Of a stretch of DNA of 50,780 bases, positions 16,939 through 26,049 are shown in pieces. The stretch spans positions 1-50,780 of the forward strand of contig CALXTE010000013.1 in the NCBI GenBank assembly GCA_944391345.1, given 5' to 3'. The notes beneath the pieces were generated by a model. The model did no database searches. It was not told where the DNA came from and saw only the letters and a program-made list of their open reading frames with translations. Made by a program: the position numbers and the translations under genes. The stretch comes from an uncultured Alphaproteobacteria bacterium (lineage in GTDB: Bacteria > Pseudomonadota > Alphaproteobacteria > RF32 > CAG-239). The number at the start of each line of letters is the position of its first letter. Positions within the stretch are counted from its first letter, which is position 1.

Positions 16939-16982
16939 AGAGCTTGAAATCCTTGCTTGCAAGATTTCAGGCTCTTTTTTTT
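16939..16982 (+). terminator. Rho-independent terminator
   Basis: A long stem (AGAGCTTGAAATC with GATTTCAGGCTCT, one bulge) is followed by eight T. Confidence 0.8.
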
Positions 16983-17036
16983 GTCTTGACAGCGTTTGAT
17001 GATGATTTAAACTGTTTTCCGATAAAGGGAGGCGTT

Positions 17037-17477
17037 ATGAAAATTGTTATTTTAGCCATCGGAAAATGCAAGCGAAACTCGCCGGAGTTTGCGCTTATTG
17101 CCGAATATGTTAAGCGTTGTTCGTGGGAGATTGTCATTAAAGAAAAAGATAATTCAACTCAAGTCGATGAAGCTAAGTTTTTAATCGAAAATATTCCTCA
17201 TGGGGCCAAAGTCGTGGTGCTGGATGAGCGCGGAGTTAATATCAAAAGTACCGAATTCGCCGCTAAAATTCAGGATTGGATGCTTGATGGGGTTTCTGAA
17301 ATTTGTTTTCTTATCGGTGGGGCAGACGGGCATTTGCCTTCAACCCGTGAACGCGCCGACCTTATTCTTTCCTTTGGCAAACTGACCTTGCCGCATATGC
17401 TTATGCGGGCGGTTTTGACCGAGCAAATTTATCGCGCTTCAACTATCCTCAATCATCATCCGTATCACCGCGAATGA
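17037..17477 (+). CDS. rlmH: 23S rRNA (pseudouridine1915-N3)-methyltransferase
   Basis: A protein of 146 residues, a SPOUT-class methyltransferase acting on pseudouridine 1915 in helix 69 of 23S rRNA. It starts MKIVILAIGKCK; the knot motifs are VVLDERG, CFLIGGADGH and SFGKLTLPHMLMRAVLTEQIYR, with the C-terminal HPYHRE. The ATG at 17037 follows GGGAGG; the longer frame upstream overlaps the preceding terminator and is rejected. It is convergent with uvrB, 2 nt apart. Confidence 0.96.
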   Translation: MKIVILAIGKCKRNSPEFALIAEYVKRCSWEIVIKEKDNSTQVDEAKFLIENIPHGAKVVVLDERGVNIKSTEFAAKIQDWMLDGVSEICFLIGGADGHLPSTRERADLILSFGKLTLPHMLMRAVLTEQIYRASTILNHHPYHRE

Positions 17478-17479
17478 GC

Positions 17480-19474
17480 TTATAAGTTCTTCATCGCCAG
17501 TTTTTCAAGTTCTTTAATTTTATCGCGGTAAATGACGGCTTCTTCAAACTCAAGATTGGCGGCCGCGTCTTTCATCTTCTTGGTATATTCTTTGAGTTTT
17601 TTATCAATATTCTTAACATCAGCAATTTCTTGTTTTTGCATTTTATCATCCTGAACGTAATCGCTCTCGGTCATTTCAGTCAGGGTGTTGGATATGCTCT
17701 TTTTAATCGTTTTTGGCGTGATGCCGTGTTCGGCGTTATACTGCTGTTGTTTTTTGCGGCGTCTTTCGGTTTCTTCCAGCGCTTCTTTCATTGAACCGGT
17801 TATTTTATCGGCGTATAAAATCACGCGGCCTTCCGCATTTCGAGCGGCGCGGCCAATCGTTTGTATCAGCGACCGTGCGGATCTCAAAAAGCCCTCTTTA
17901 TCGGCGTCTAATATTGCAACCAGCGAACATTCCGGAATGTCCAAGCCCTCTCTTAACAAGTTAATACCGACCAAAACATCAAAAACACCCAGTCGTAAAT
18001 CGCGGATGATTTCTATTCTCTCCAAAGTATCAATATCCGAATGTAAATAGCGAACCTTCACGCCGTTATCATGCAGGTACTCGGTCAAGTCCTCGGCCAT
18101 TTTCTTGGTTAAAGTTGTGACCAAAACGCGTTCGCCTTTGGCTGCCGTTTTGCGACATTCTTCCATTAAGTCATCAATCTGATTTTCAACCGGACGGACA
18201 ATGCACAAAGGATCAGCCAAGCCGGTCGGACGAATAACCTGTTCGGTAAATGTGCCTTTGCTTTGCTCTAATTCCCAATCTCCGGGGGTGGCCGAAACAA
18301 AAATGCTTTGCCCCCTCATCTTATCCCATTCGGCAAATTTCAGCGGGCGGTTGTCAACACAGGACGGAAGCCGGAATCCATATTGCGCCAAAGTGCTCTT
18401 GCGGTTGAAGTCGCCCTTAAACATTCCGCCAATTTGAGGAATCGAAATATGGCTCTCATCCACAAAGAGAATCGCATTCGGCGGAAGGTATTCAAACAAA
18501 GTCGGAGGGGGATCTCCGGCCTTTCTGCCGGTTAAGTAGCGCGAATAGTTTTCTATGCCTTTGCAATGGCCGGTTGTTTCAAGCATCTCTAGGTCAAAGC
18601 GGGTGCGTTGTTCTATTCTCTGGGCTTCAAGCAACTGGTTGTTTTGCTTAAATTCGTTTACTCTTTCTTCAAGCTCTTTTCTGATGCCGACCATGGCATG
18701 GGCCAAAGCCGGACGCGGTGTTACATAGTGGTTGGCCGGATAAATCGTGACCTCGTCCAAATCTTGAAGCTTTTTTCCGGTAAGCGAGTCAAACTCGCTG
18801 ATTGATTCAATCTCATCACCAAAAAAGGATATTCTCCACCCTTTATCTTCATAATGCGCCGGAAAAATGTCAAGCACATCGCCATTTACGCGGAAGGTGG
18901 AACGCACGAAGTTTTGCTGATTGCGTTCATACTGCAGCTCAGTCAATCTCTTGTATATCTCTTTAGGTTCAATTTGGTCGCCGACGGCCAAAGGAATCGT
19001 CATTGCGGCATAAGAATCGACATCGCCCAAGCCATAAATGCAAGACACGGAGGCAATGATAATCACGTCGTTGCATTCCAAAATATCGCGCGTGGCGGCG
19101 TTTCTCATGCGGTCGATTTGCTCATTTAAGGCCGAATCTTTTTCAATATAAGTATCGGTCTTGGGAACGTAAGCTTCCGGCTGGTAATAGTCGTAGTAAG
19201 ATACAAAATATTCAACATGGTTATTCGGGAAAAACTCTTTCATTTCCGAATATAACTGTGCTGCCAAAATTTTGTTCGGAGCCATTATCATGGCCGGTCT
19301 TTGGCTTTGTTCAATAATCTTGGCCATGGTAAAGGTTTTTCCGGAGCCGGTCACGCCAAGCAGGACTTGAGACCTTTCTCCTCGTTCCAACCCTTCGCAG
19401 ATTTCTTTGATGGCTTGGGGTTGATCGCCGGCCGGTTCATAGGGGCTTTCTATCTTAAATTCTTTTTTGTGCAT
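17480..19474 (-). CDS. uvrB: Excinuclease ABC subunit B
   Basis: A protein of 664 residues, the damage-verification helicase of nucleotide excision repair, working with UvrA and UvrC. Walker A is GVTGSGKTF (about 40-48), the beta-hairpin follows near [12 protein letters not shown], and helicase motifs include FVDESH and GRAARN. The C-terminal UVR motif ([16 protein letters not shown]) that binds UvrC is present. The start codon abuts the stop of the upstream TPR gene, suggesting it is read from the flagellar transcript as well. Confidence 0.97.
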   Translation of the reverse strand: MHKKEFKIESPYEPAGDQPQAIKEICEGLERGERSQVLLGVTGSGKTFTMAKIIEQSQRPAMIMAPNKILAAQLYSEMKEFFPNNHVEYFVSYYDYYQPEAYVPKTDTYIEKDSALNEQIDRMRNAATRDILECNDVIIIASVSCIYGLGDVDSYAAMTIPLAVGDQIEPKEIYKRLTELQYERNQQNFVRSTFRVNGDVLDIFPAHYEDKGWRISFFGDEIESISEFDSLTGKKLQDLDEVTIYPANHYVTPRPALAHAMVGIRKELEERVNEFKQNNQLLEAQRIEQRTRFDLEMLETTGHCKGIENYSRYLTGRKAGDPPPTLFEYLPPNAILFVDESHISIPQIGGMFKGDFNRKSTLAQYGFRLPSCVDNRPLKFAEWDKMRGQSIFVSATPGDWELEQSKGTFTEQVIRPTGLADPLCIVRPVENQIDDLMEECRKTAAKGERVLVTTLTKKMAEDLTEYLHDNGVKVRYLHSDIDTLERIEIIRDLRLGVFDVLVGINLLREGLDIPECSLVAILDADKEGFLRSARSLIQTIGRAARNAEGRVILYADKITGSMKEALEETERRRKKQQQYNAEHGITPKTIKKSISNTLTEMTESDYVQDDKMQKQEIADVKNIDKKLKEYTKKMKDAAANLEFEEAVIYRDKIKELEKLAMKNL

Positions 19475-22333
19475 TTATTTTATGGTTTCGCTCAAAGGAC
19501 CGCTTTTTAGCGAATCGGTATATATTCTGGCAAAACTGCTGAAAGCGGCAATGTTGTTAATCGCTTTATCAATTTCTTTCAGGTCTATCTTATTGCTCTC
19601 AAAGCTATCGGTCAAGACTTTAAATGCACTGCTGTAAGGTGTGTCCTTAAAGAATGGTTCAAAGGTGTTTTTTAGTCGGACTATGACCGTTTCTTTGCCG
19701 GCTTTTTTCAAAGCTGTTGCCCAGTCTAAAACAAGTTGGGTTTGCTCTTTGGATAGCGGTTTTCCTTCTTGCGGGCGTTCTATCAGATATTTTATGGTGT
19801 CGGCAGCCTCTGACCATTGGTTATTATCCCAGTAAATTTCGCTTTTCATCATAAGGCCGTTTTTGCTGTAATCATCTCTTAATAATTCAAGAGCGGCCTC
19901 CGGCTCTCCTAAAGCAGACAGCGCTTTGGCTCGGATTAAGCGCCGGTGGGCGATGATTGTCGGGGTTAAGTCTTCATGCTCGGTTTTGTCCAGAATGTTA
20001 AGGGCTTCTCCCGGTGATTCATTAAACAAGTTTATCAGCGCCATTCTGGTGCCAATTACAGCCCTTTCTTGCGGTGTCAGATTGCCTTTGGTATATTGTT
20101 CTGATAAAATTTCATAAGCTTTATCCAACAAATCAGCGGCAACTAATCTGTCTGCCAGTTTGGGAATTATGGCATTGTAATATTTGCTGAGCGGGGCCAG
20201 CCAGCTGTAGTCATTGTATAAGGCCAGAGATTTTAGGCTGGCACTGCTACTGTCTTGGTTGTTTATATAAATATTTTCAAAGATTTTTACCATTCTTTGC
20301 GTGACTTGATCTTCTTTATCGGGATCAACAAGGTCTTTTAGCGTTTGCAAGGTGCTGAGCGCGTGGCTGTAATCTCGGCCTTCGGCATAAGTTGTGGCCA
20401 GAGCATCTAAAACTTTTTCTTTGAATTGTTTTTCTTGCCATGCGTATCTTAGTTTTTCATATTCAGAAACGGCTTGTTTGTTTTTGATGCTGCCGGTTCT
20501 TTTTTCTATGTCTAAAATATTATAGCGGGCATAAGCCGAGTATTTCTCAGAGGTGGTGTTTGCAGTATTGCGGTATTCTCTGAGGGCGTTTAGCGGGTAA
20601 CCGAGAAGATCGAGCTTTTTGGCGGTATAATAGCTGATTAAGGCGTCTTTGTTGGTGACATTGCTTGATGACATGATGATGTCGATGTAGTTTTGGACGT
20701 TTAGGTCATCTTGCGCCAAAAAGGCAGACTCTATTCCTGTTAAGGCAATGCGTCTTCTTATCTCGTCGGGATATTCTTTTATCAGATAATTGTAACTGCT
20801 GAGGATTATGTTGTCTTCCGCCTTGGGCTCTTTAGCCGTGGAAATTAAGGTGCGCCAGAAATTGGCCTCGTTTGATGAGACAAGTTCGCCGTAAGAAAGT
20901 TCTTCTTGTGCCGTATCATATCTTTTTAATAAAAAGTTGGCGAGGCCTTTGGCAATGTGAAATTTTTCATCAAGCGTGGCCGGACTCTTTTTCTCTTCTT
21001 GTTCTTGCAATAATTGCAGTGCTTCGCCGGCGAGGCCTTTGGCCAAATAATAATATATTAAAATCATTTCAGTTTTGATTTTATCTTTTTCTTGTGCAGA
21101 GGCGATGTCGTTTAACAGAGCGCTTTTTGCCGTATTAAAGTTTTCGGAAAGAAGCTGCGCATCAACCAAAGAGAAAAAGTTTCCTTCTTCGGTCGTATCT
21201 TGGCTTAATTTGGTTCTTCTTTTTAAGCTTTCAAGGTCTTCGGAAATGTTAAGGCCTTTTTTTATGCGGCGAATCGAAACACCGGTATTGCCGATGTCTA
21301 TGGTTAAGTCATCGGCGTTTAAAATGCTGACCAAACCGGCATAAGACGGCAGAATTTCTACATCCGGATAATAATAGGCGTTTTTCATACCGAGGTTGGT
21401 TTCGTCCGTGGTTATGATATTGATGATATCGCCGATATCGGGATCAAAAATAGAGATGATTTTTCCGGCAGAACTTCCCGGCAAAAACAGATAAGAGTTA
21501 TTAAAGATATCATATTGTGTAAATATCGGAAATTCTTTTATTTCTGTTTGATCGGGGCCGGTGTAAAGGTCAACAATCCACAGCAGACCTTCTTTACGGA
21601 TATTTACGTTTGTTCCTTCTTTGGGTTTGAGGCGGATGATGGCTGCGGCATTATTGGGGAGCTGGATGACGTCTTCGGCCAGAGGTTCGGCGCTGGCATT
21701 TAGCTCCTCAATGTTAAATGTTTGCGGGTGGTCAAATATAATCCAGAGATAGTCATTCCTCTTGAAAACACTGATGTTTACCGGCATGTTCCATGAAAAA
21801 CTAAGGCTTCTGACTTTGCTGACGGCAACGGTGTCAACATTGCCTGCAGCTTGGCGTTCTTGTATTTGGTCACTGCCTTGTGTGTAATCGTTATTGTCTG
21901 AATTTTGGATATCAACAATGATTTTATTTTGTTGCTCAAAAGAATTTTTTATGCCCTCCGGAAAGCTCAAGATAAAGTTTCCGCTTGCATCGCTCTGAAA
22001 TTTTATGGCATCGGAATAAGGATAATTTTTTAGATTGGTTCCGGCTATTTGAAACGGTTTTTGAAAAATAATCTGTGTTGATTTTTTATCAGATTTTATT
22101 TGATAAGGCGGAAGGCGGTCGAATCCGATGATAAACCGAGAAAAGTCTTTTTCCCGATGATAATTCAGGCGGGCCGTATCAAGCTTTTGGGGCAAGACGG
22201 TTTTGATTTTTTCAAGCTCTTGCGTGGTTTTATCTTCCGCCAGGGCAACTGAGGCAAAACAAGACAATATCAGCAGCAGAGAAAGTGCTCTGTTGATTGT
22301 TTTTTTGATGATGTTGTTTTGTTTTGTGTTCAC
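19475..22333 (-). CDS. Large exported TPR-rich protein in the flagellar cluster
   Basis: A protein of 952 residues. The N-terminal signal peptide (hydrophobic core ALSLLLILSCFASVALA) indicates export to the periplasm. A beta-rich region occupies about 45-330, followed by a long helical region (about 370-930) of tetratricopeptide-like repeats, with recurring A..L...Y...N/D pairs. Such large TPR proteins occur downstream of MotE-type genes in alphaproteobacterial flagellar loci, but the role is not established. It lies 6 nt after the MotE gene stop and abuts uvrB. Confidence 0.75.
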   Translation of the reverse strand: MNTKQNNIIKKTINRALSLLLILSCFASVALAEDKTTQELEKIKTVLPQKLDTARLNYHREKDFSRFIIGFDRLPPYQIKSDKKSTQIIFQKPFQIAGTNLKNYPYSDAIKFQSDASGNFILSFPEGIKNSFEQQNKIIVDIQNSDNNDYTQGSDQIQERQAAGNVDTVAVSKVRSLSFSWNMPVNISVFKRNDYLWIIFDHPQTFNIEELNASAEPLAEDVIQLPNNAAAIIRLKPKEGTNVNIRKEGLLWIVDLYTGPDQTEIKEFPIFTQYDIFNNSYLFLPGSSAGKIISIFDPDIGDIINIITTDETNLGMKNAYYYPDVEILPSYAGLVSILNADDLTIDIGNTGVSIRRIKKGLNISEDLESLKRRTKLSQDTTEEGNFFSLVDAQLLSENFNTAKSALLNDIASAQEKDKIKTEMILIYYYLAKGLAGEALQLLQEQEEKKSPATLDEKFHIAKGLANFLLKRYDTAQEELSYGELVSSNEANFWRTLISTAKEPKAEDNIILSSYNYLIKEYPDEIRRRIALTGIESAFLAQDDLNVQNYIDIIMSSSNVTNKDALISYYTAKKLDLLGYPLNALREYRNTANTTSEKYSAYARYNILDIEKRTGSIKNKQAVSEYEKLRYAWQEKQFKEKVLDALATTYAEGRDYSHALSTLQTLKDLVDPDKEDQVTQRMVKIFENIYINNQDSSSASLKSLALYNDYSWLAPLSKYYNAIIPKLADRLVAADLLDKAYEILSEQYTKGNLTPQERAVIGTRMALINLFNESPGEALNILDKTEHEDLTPTIIAHRRLIRAKALSALGEPEAALELLRDDYSKNGLMMKSEIYWDNNQWSEAADTIKYLIERPQEGKPLSKEQTQLVLDWATALKKAGKETVIVRLKNTFEPFFKDTPYSSAFKVLTDSFESNKIDLKEIDKAINNIAAFSSFARIYTDSLKSGPLSETIK

Positions 22334-22339
22334 GTTGAT

Positions 22340-22996
22340 TTACTCTATGTTGTTTAGACTGTTCCCGATGAGTTGGTTGGTAACGGCTTTGGCCTTTTGG
22401 GCATCCATTTGTGATAAAATTGCCGAAGAGGCCGAGGGCTTCATCTCATTTAAAATGGCGGTGCTTAGCTCAATATCAAGGGTATTGAAAATGCGGGCCG
22501 CATCTTTGGGCTTCATGCTGGTATAGAGTTTTACAAGGGTCATGAGCTTTTCTTTTTCTTTAGCGGAATATTCTTGCATTAGGCCTTTTAATTTTGCTTC
22601 ATAGGCTTGAAGTTGCTCTAATTTTTTTTGTATTTCTTCTTCGGTAATTTTTAGCTGGAGAGCCTTTTTTTCGATTTCCTTGTCTTTAAGGTTGAGGGCT
22701 TCTCTTCTTTTGGCAAGGTCTTGAAGAATGGCTATTTCGGACTGAGAAAAGCTGCTGCTTCCTTCTTTTATGTTTGAGGCAGCGGCTGAATCCGTCTGAT
22801 CAAGAATTTGGTTTAATGTAGCCGTTTCAGTATTTTTAGGTTCTTCTTTGGCAAAGACGTCTTGGGTCCCAAATTCGATTTGGGTCTTGTGGCTTTTTTG
22901 AATGTCATCGACGACTTTGGTGACGCGGATTGACAAAGTTAAAACCGCGGTACATATAAAAATAGGTAATAATCTTAATTTTCTTTTTGGTAACAT
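22340..22996 (-). CDS. MotE-like flagellar motor protein (MgtE-N-like domain)
   Basis: A protein of 218 residues. One N-terminal membrane anchor (about 8-25) precedes a periplasmic coiled coil (about 85-150), then a C-terminal MgtE-N-type domain with LYTSMKPKDAARIFNTLD and MKPSASSAILSQMD. This is the arrangement of MotE, a periplasmic chaperone that stabilises the motility protein MotC in Rhizobiales. No motC is in the window. It is part of the fliL-fliM-DUF6468-MotE cluster. Confidence 0.8.
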   Translation of the reverse strand: MLPKRKLRLLPIFICTAVLTLSIRVTKVVDDIQKSHKTQIEFGTQDVFAKEEPKNTETATLNQILDQTDSAAASNIKEGSSSFSQSEIAILQDLAKRREALNLKDKEIEKKALQLKITEEEIQKKLEQLQAYEAKLKGLMQEYSAKEKEKLMTLVKLYTSMKPKDAARIFNTLDIELSTAILNEMKPSASSAILSQMDAQKAKAVTNQLIGNSLNNIE

Positions 22997-23014
22997 TGTT
23001 TTCTTCTTTGTTTC

Positions 23015-23455
23015 CTATTTGATTGAGCGTAATGCTTTGAGAAGTTCCAGTTCGGCTTCGGAGCGGGAGATGTTTTCATCGGTAGCTGCCGGAGAAGAGG
23101 CTGTTTCTTCTTTGGTATTGGTTTCAATTTTTCGAGAGTTGTGGATGACGTTTTCCAGTCTGTCGGCCAGACTATCGGCTCGTTCGTTAATGAAAATGAG
23201 GTCATCTTTGAGGTTTTTGGCACTATTGACGACTTCTTTTAATTCTCCCGAGGTGTTTTGGGTGGCCGTCTTTAATTTCGGAATAGAATTTTCGGCCTTT
23301 ATTGTGGCGTCGTTCAAAGATTCAACCAATCTGGCCAGTGAGCTTTGGTTTTGTCTTAAAATCTCGAGGTTTTTGTTTAATCTGCAGGCATAGATGATTG
23401 TGGGAATTAACAGTCCTATAATTGCCAGATTTATGATTAAATCCAGATTATCCAT
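23015..23455 (-). CDS. DUF6468 flagellar-cluster protein
   Basis: A protein of 146 residues with one N-terminal membrane segment (about 7-25) and a long helical, coiled-coil-prone remainder with an acidic tail. The position between fliM and a MotE-type gene and its topology match the alphaproteobacterial DUF6468 family. Its start overlaps the fliM stop by 8 nt, so translation is coupled. Its role in the flagellum is unknown. Confidence 0.7.
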   Translation of the reverse strand: MDNLDLIINLAIIGLLIPTIIYACRLNKNLEILRQNQSSLARLVESLNDATIKAENSIPKLKTATQNTSGELKEVVNSAKNLKDDLIFINERADSLADRLENVIHNSRKIETNTKEETASSPAATDENISRSEAELELLKALRSIK

Positions 23456-24533
23456 TTTTCTCGGCCTTTCCTTTGACTCTGATTGCTATTTTGTCGGCTT
23501 TGCGTCCCATGGTGCCGCTTAAAAGCGGTACGTCGCCGCAAAACAATGTGATGTTGGCGTTTTTATCCATGTCCAAATCAAGAAATGAACCCTTTTCCCA
23601 TTTGGCAATTTCTCCCAAATCAATTTGCATTTCTTTGAGGCAGGCGCTTATTTCGACTTCGGTTTCCCATAATTCTTCGACCAGATGGTTTTCCCAGATT
23701 GTGTCGCGTCCATAGCGTTCGCCCATGAACATTTGTAACAATAAGTCTCTTACCGGCTCCAGAGTGGCATAAGGAATCATCATGTCCAGTTTTCCGCCGC
23801 GGTCTTCCATATCAATATGGAGGCGGGCGACGATAACTGCGTTTGACATACGGGCGATTGCCGCAAAGCGGGGGTTCGTTTCGGTTCGATCATAGCTAAA
23901 GTTTACTGTGGTAATCGGGTCAAAAGCCGTTGATAAATCTGCTAAAACCAAATCTATCATGTCTTTGACCAGATTGAGTTCTATGGTGGTGTAGGGGCGG
24001 CCTTCGATGCGCATGGCTGCTGTGCCGCGGCGGCCTCCCAGCAAAACATCAACGATGGAATAAACAAGTGACGAATCGACCGAGATCAAGCCGTAATTAT
24101 CCCATTCTTCCGCACGGAATACGGATAATAATGTTGGAAGAGTCAGGGAGTCTATGTATTCCCCGAATCTCATTGATTCGATACTTTCCAAAGAAACTTC
24201 AACATTGTCTTGAGTGAAATTTCTTAAAGAAGTGGCCATCATGCGAATCAGTCGGTCAAACACAACATCAAGCATCGGGAGGCGTTCATAAGACACCATA
24301 GATGAGTTTAATATTGCCTTTACGCCTGATTCTTCGATGTTTTTAGAATTTTTTTCAGAAGTTTGGTGTCCAAAGAGAGAATCTATCTCTTCTTGATTGA
24401 GCAGTTTTGAGCTTTCGGAAGAATTGGTTTCTTCCGTGTTATTGTCTTGTACTTTTATCATGTCTGCCCAATCTTCCTTTTTTTCGGAAGGTGTTTCTGC
24501 CTTGGGATTTGTGTCGTTTTTGTCTTCTGCCAC
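23448..24533 (-). CDS. fliM: Flagellar motor switch protein FliM
   Basis: A protein of 361 residues, part of the cytoplasmic C-ring that sets rotation direction and binds phospho-CheY. The N-terminus is an acidic linker and has LLNQEEIDSLFG, the CheY-binding peptide. The CheC-like middle domain (about 90-270) includes RLPMLDVVFDRLIRMM and GGRRG. The C-terminal SpoA domain (about 275-355) ends with a typical beta-rich fold that contacts FliN. It is downstream of fliL. Confidence 0.95.
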   Translation of the reverse strand: MAEDKNDTNPKAETPSEKKEDWADMIKVQDNNTEETNSSESSKLLNQEEIDSLFGHQTSEKNSKNIEESGVKAILNSSMVSYERLPMLDVVFDRLIRMMATSLRNFTQDNVEVSLESIESMRFGEYIDSLTLPTLLSVFRAEEWDNYGLISVDSSLVYSIVDVLLGGRRGTAAMRIEGRPYTTIELNLVKDMIDLVLADLSTAFDPITTVNFSYDRTETNPRFAAIARMSNAVIVARLHIDMEDRGGKLDMMIPYATLEPVRDLLLQMFMGERYGRDTIWENHLVEELWETEVEISACLKEMQIDLGEIAKWEKGSFLDLDMDKNANITLFCGDVPLLSGTMGRKADKIAIRVKGKAEKNG

Positions 24534-24548
24534 TTTGTTTTTCCTTGT

Positions 24549-25094
24549 TTATTTTTGTATTTCAAAGCTTTTGAAATTCAGATTAGAAATCAATATCGGG
24601 TGGGTGATTAGGTTAATGCGATAGAGCAGTTCTTCTTTGAGCCAATAGATGCCCTCCGATGATTGTATTTCTTCCGGATATAATTCTATCAAATGGGTTA
24701 TTATTGAATCATTAATGCGCGGCACAAAGGCGTCCAGTAAATGTGTTTTTTCAGCATCAATGTTTTTGGTTTCAATCGTTAATTGGATTTTGGCTCTTGC
24801 CTGTTGGTTGTTTTTGCTGTTGAGCAAAACATCTATGGCCGGCAAGTCGTATAAGATTGTGGCGTTGCCGGTTGCAGCGGCATTGTCAGTTGTTCCTTCT
24901 TCAATAACCTGATAATTTTTTTTCTCAGTTTCTTTTTTGGTGTTAAACACGGTATAAAAACTAACAATCAGCCCGATAATGATTAATATCGGTAAAATTA
25001 TCAGAAGTATTTTTTTCTTGCTGGCTTTAGACGATGTTTTGGCGCCTTCTTCTTCATCGTCTTCTTCATCAGCAATGTTGTTTTTTTCAATCAT
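24549..25094 (-). CDS. fliL: Flagellar basal body-associated protein FliL
   Basis: A protein of 181 residues: a short acidic cytoplasmic N-terminus, one membrane segment (ILLIILPILIIIGLIVSFY, about residues 29-47) and a periplasmic domain. FliL surrounds stator units and aids their function under load. The frame is open 25 codons further upstream, but the ATG at 25094 has GGGGA just before it and gives the usual short cytoplasmic N-terminus. It is first in the minus-strand flagellar cluster. Confidence 0.85.
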   Translation of the reverse strand: MIEKNNIADEEDDEEEGAKTSSKASKKKILLIILPILIIIGLIVSFYTVFNTKKETEKKNYQVIEEGTTDNAAATGNATILYDLPAIDVLLNSKNNQQARAKIQLTIETKNIDAEKTHLLDAFVPRINDSIITHLIELYPEEIQSSEGIYWLKEELLYRINLITHPILISNLNFKSFEIQK

Positions 25095-25345
25095 TTTATT
25101 CCCCAATTCAAATGATATCCTTTTATACTCTAATCTAATATTATGCATAAGGGAACAATTATTCTTCACTTATTAAACAAAAAAATCTTTTATTCTCGAG
25201 GAATCTTAACTTTTAATTATATTATTTTTTGTAAAATAATAATAACTATGCAGGGTGTTTCGTGCCGTTTGTCTTAATTTTTATTAGAATTTTAGGACTT
25301 TTTGTGGTATGATGGATTTGTTGGAAACTAGATAAGGCTGAGCTT

Positions 25346-26038
25346 ATGTATATTTGGGTCGTTCTTGCTACTTTTATTGTTGCGCTGGCTGCTTTTAATT
25401 TGCCGGTGCGTCCTGATATGCGTAGTGTTTATGTTGAGCCTCAGGCAGAAGCCGCTATAACAAGACTTTATTTACAACACAAAGCGGCTAAGTCCGCAGT
25501 TTTGGACGAGGTTAAAACAAACGGCGTGTATATGAGCGGAGAAGTGGCCGTTGATGATATCAGAAACTTTTTGCCTCTGGGATTTGAACTTGATGATGAA
25601 TATGAAAGTTTGGATGTGACCGAAAGAAATCATTCTTATTTGTATTGTTTAGACAGATCATCTTCGAATTTATCAGTTGAAAGTCCACAGTGCAGCGGTG
25701 ATTTTGTGCCTTATCTTATTTCTTATGGTTGTATACCCGATAAGTGGCGCAATGTTCGTAATGGCAAGCCCAGTAATGATCTAATCGGGGCTATGAATAA
25801 TGTTTTGGGATATGGTGGGCAGTTTGGCTATTCTCAGGAGATTGAGCCTGTACAGAGCGATAAAAATATTTTGGGATCATCAATGGGAATCAATATTCGG
25901 GATAAGTCTTGGTTTTCTATTCCGCAGTTTATTATTTCACAAGATAAGGGTGCAAATAGTTTTTATAATGTTTGCGGTGACGGTGGCGAATGTGATTATT
26001 GTTTGGTTTATATGACCATTCTTGGTGCAGTTCATTAA
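25346..26038 (+). CDS. Exported or membrane-anchored protein of unknown function (pilin cluster)
   Basis: A protein of 230 residues with one N-terminal membrane segment (IWVVLATFIVALAAF, about residues 3-17) and an extracytoplasmic remainder with several Cys, including CGDGGECDYC near the end. It resembles a minor pilin in outline, but the glycine-before-cleavage site of prepilins is not present. It sits 11 nt before the pilin-like giant gene, so the two are probably co-expressed. No family is recognised. Confidence 0.7.
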   Translation: MYIWVVLATFIVALAAFNLPVRPDMRSVYVEPQAEAAITRLYLQHKAAKSAVLDEVKTNGVYMSGEVAVDDIRNFLPLGFELDDEYESLDVTERNHSYLYCLDRSSSNLSVESPQCSGDFVPYLISYGCIPDKWRNVRNGKPSNDLIGAMNNVLGYGGQFGYSQEIEPVQSDKNILGSSMGINIRDKSWFSIPQFIISQDKGANSFYNVCGDGGECDYCLVYMTILGAVH

Positions 26039-26049
26039 GGAGAATCGTG

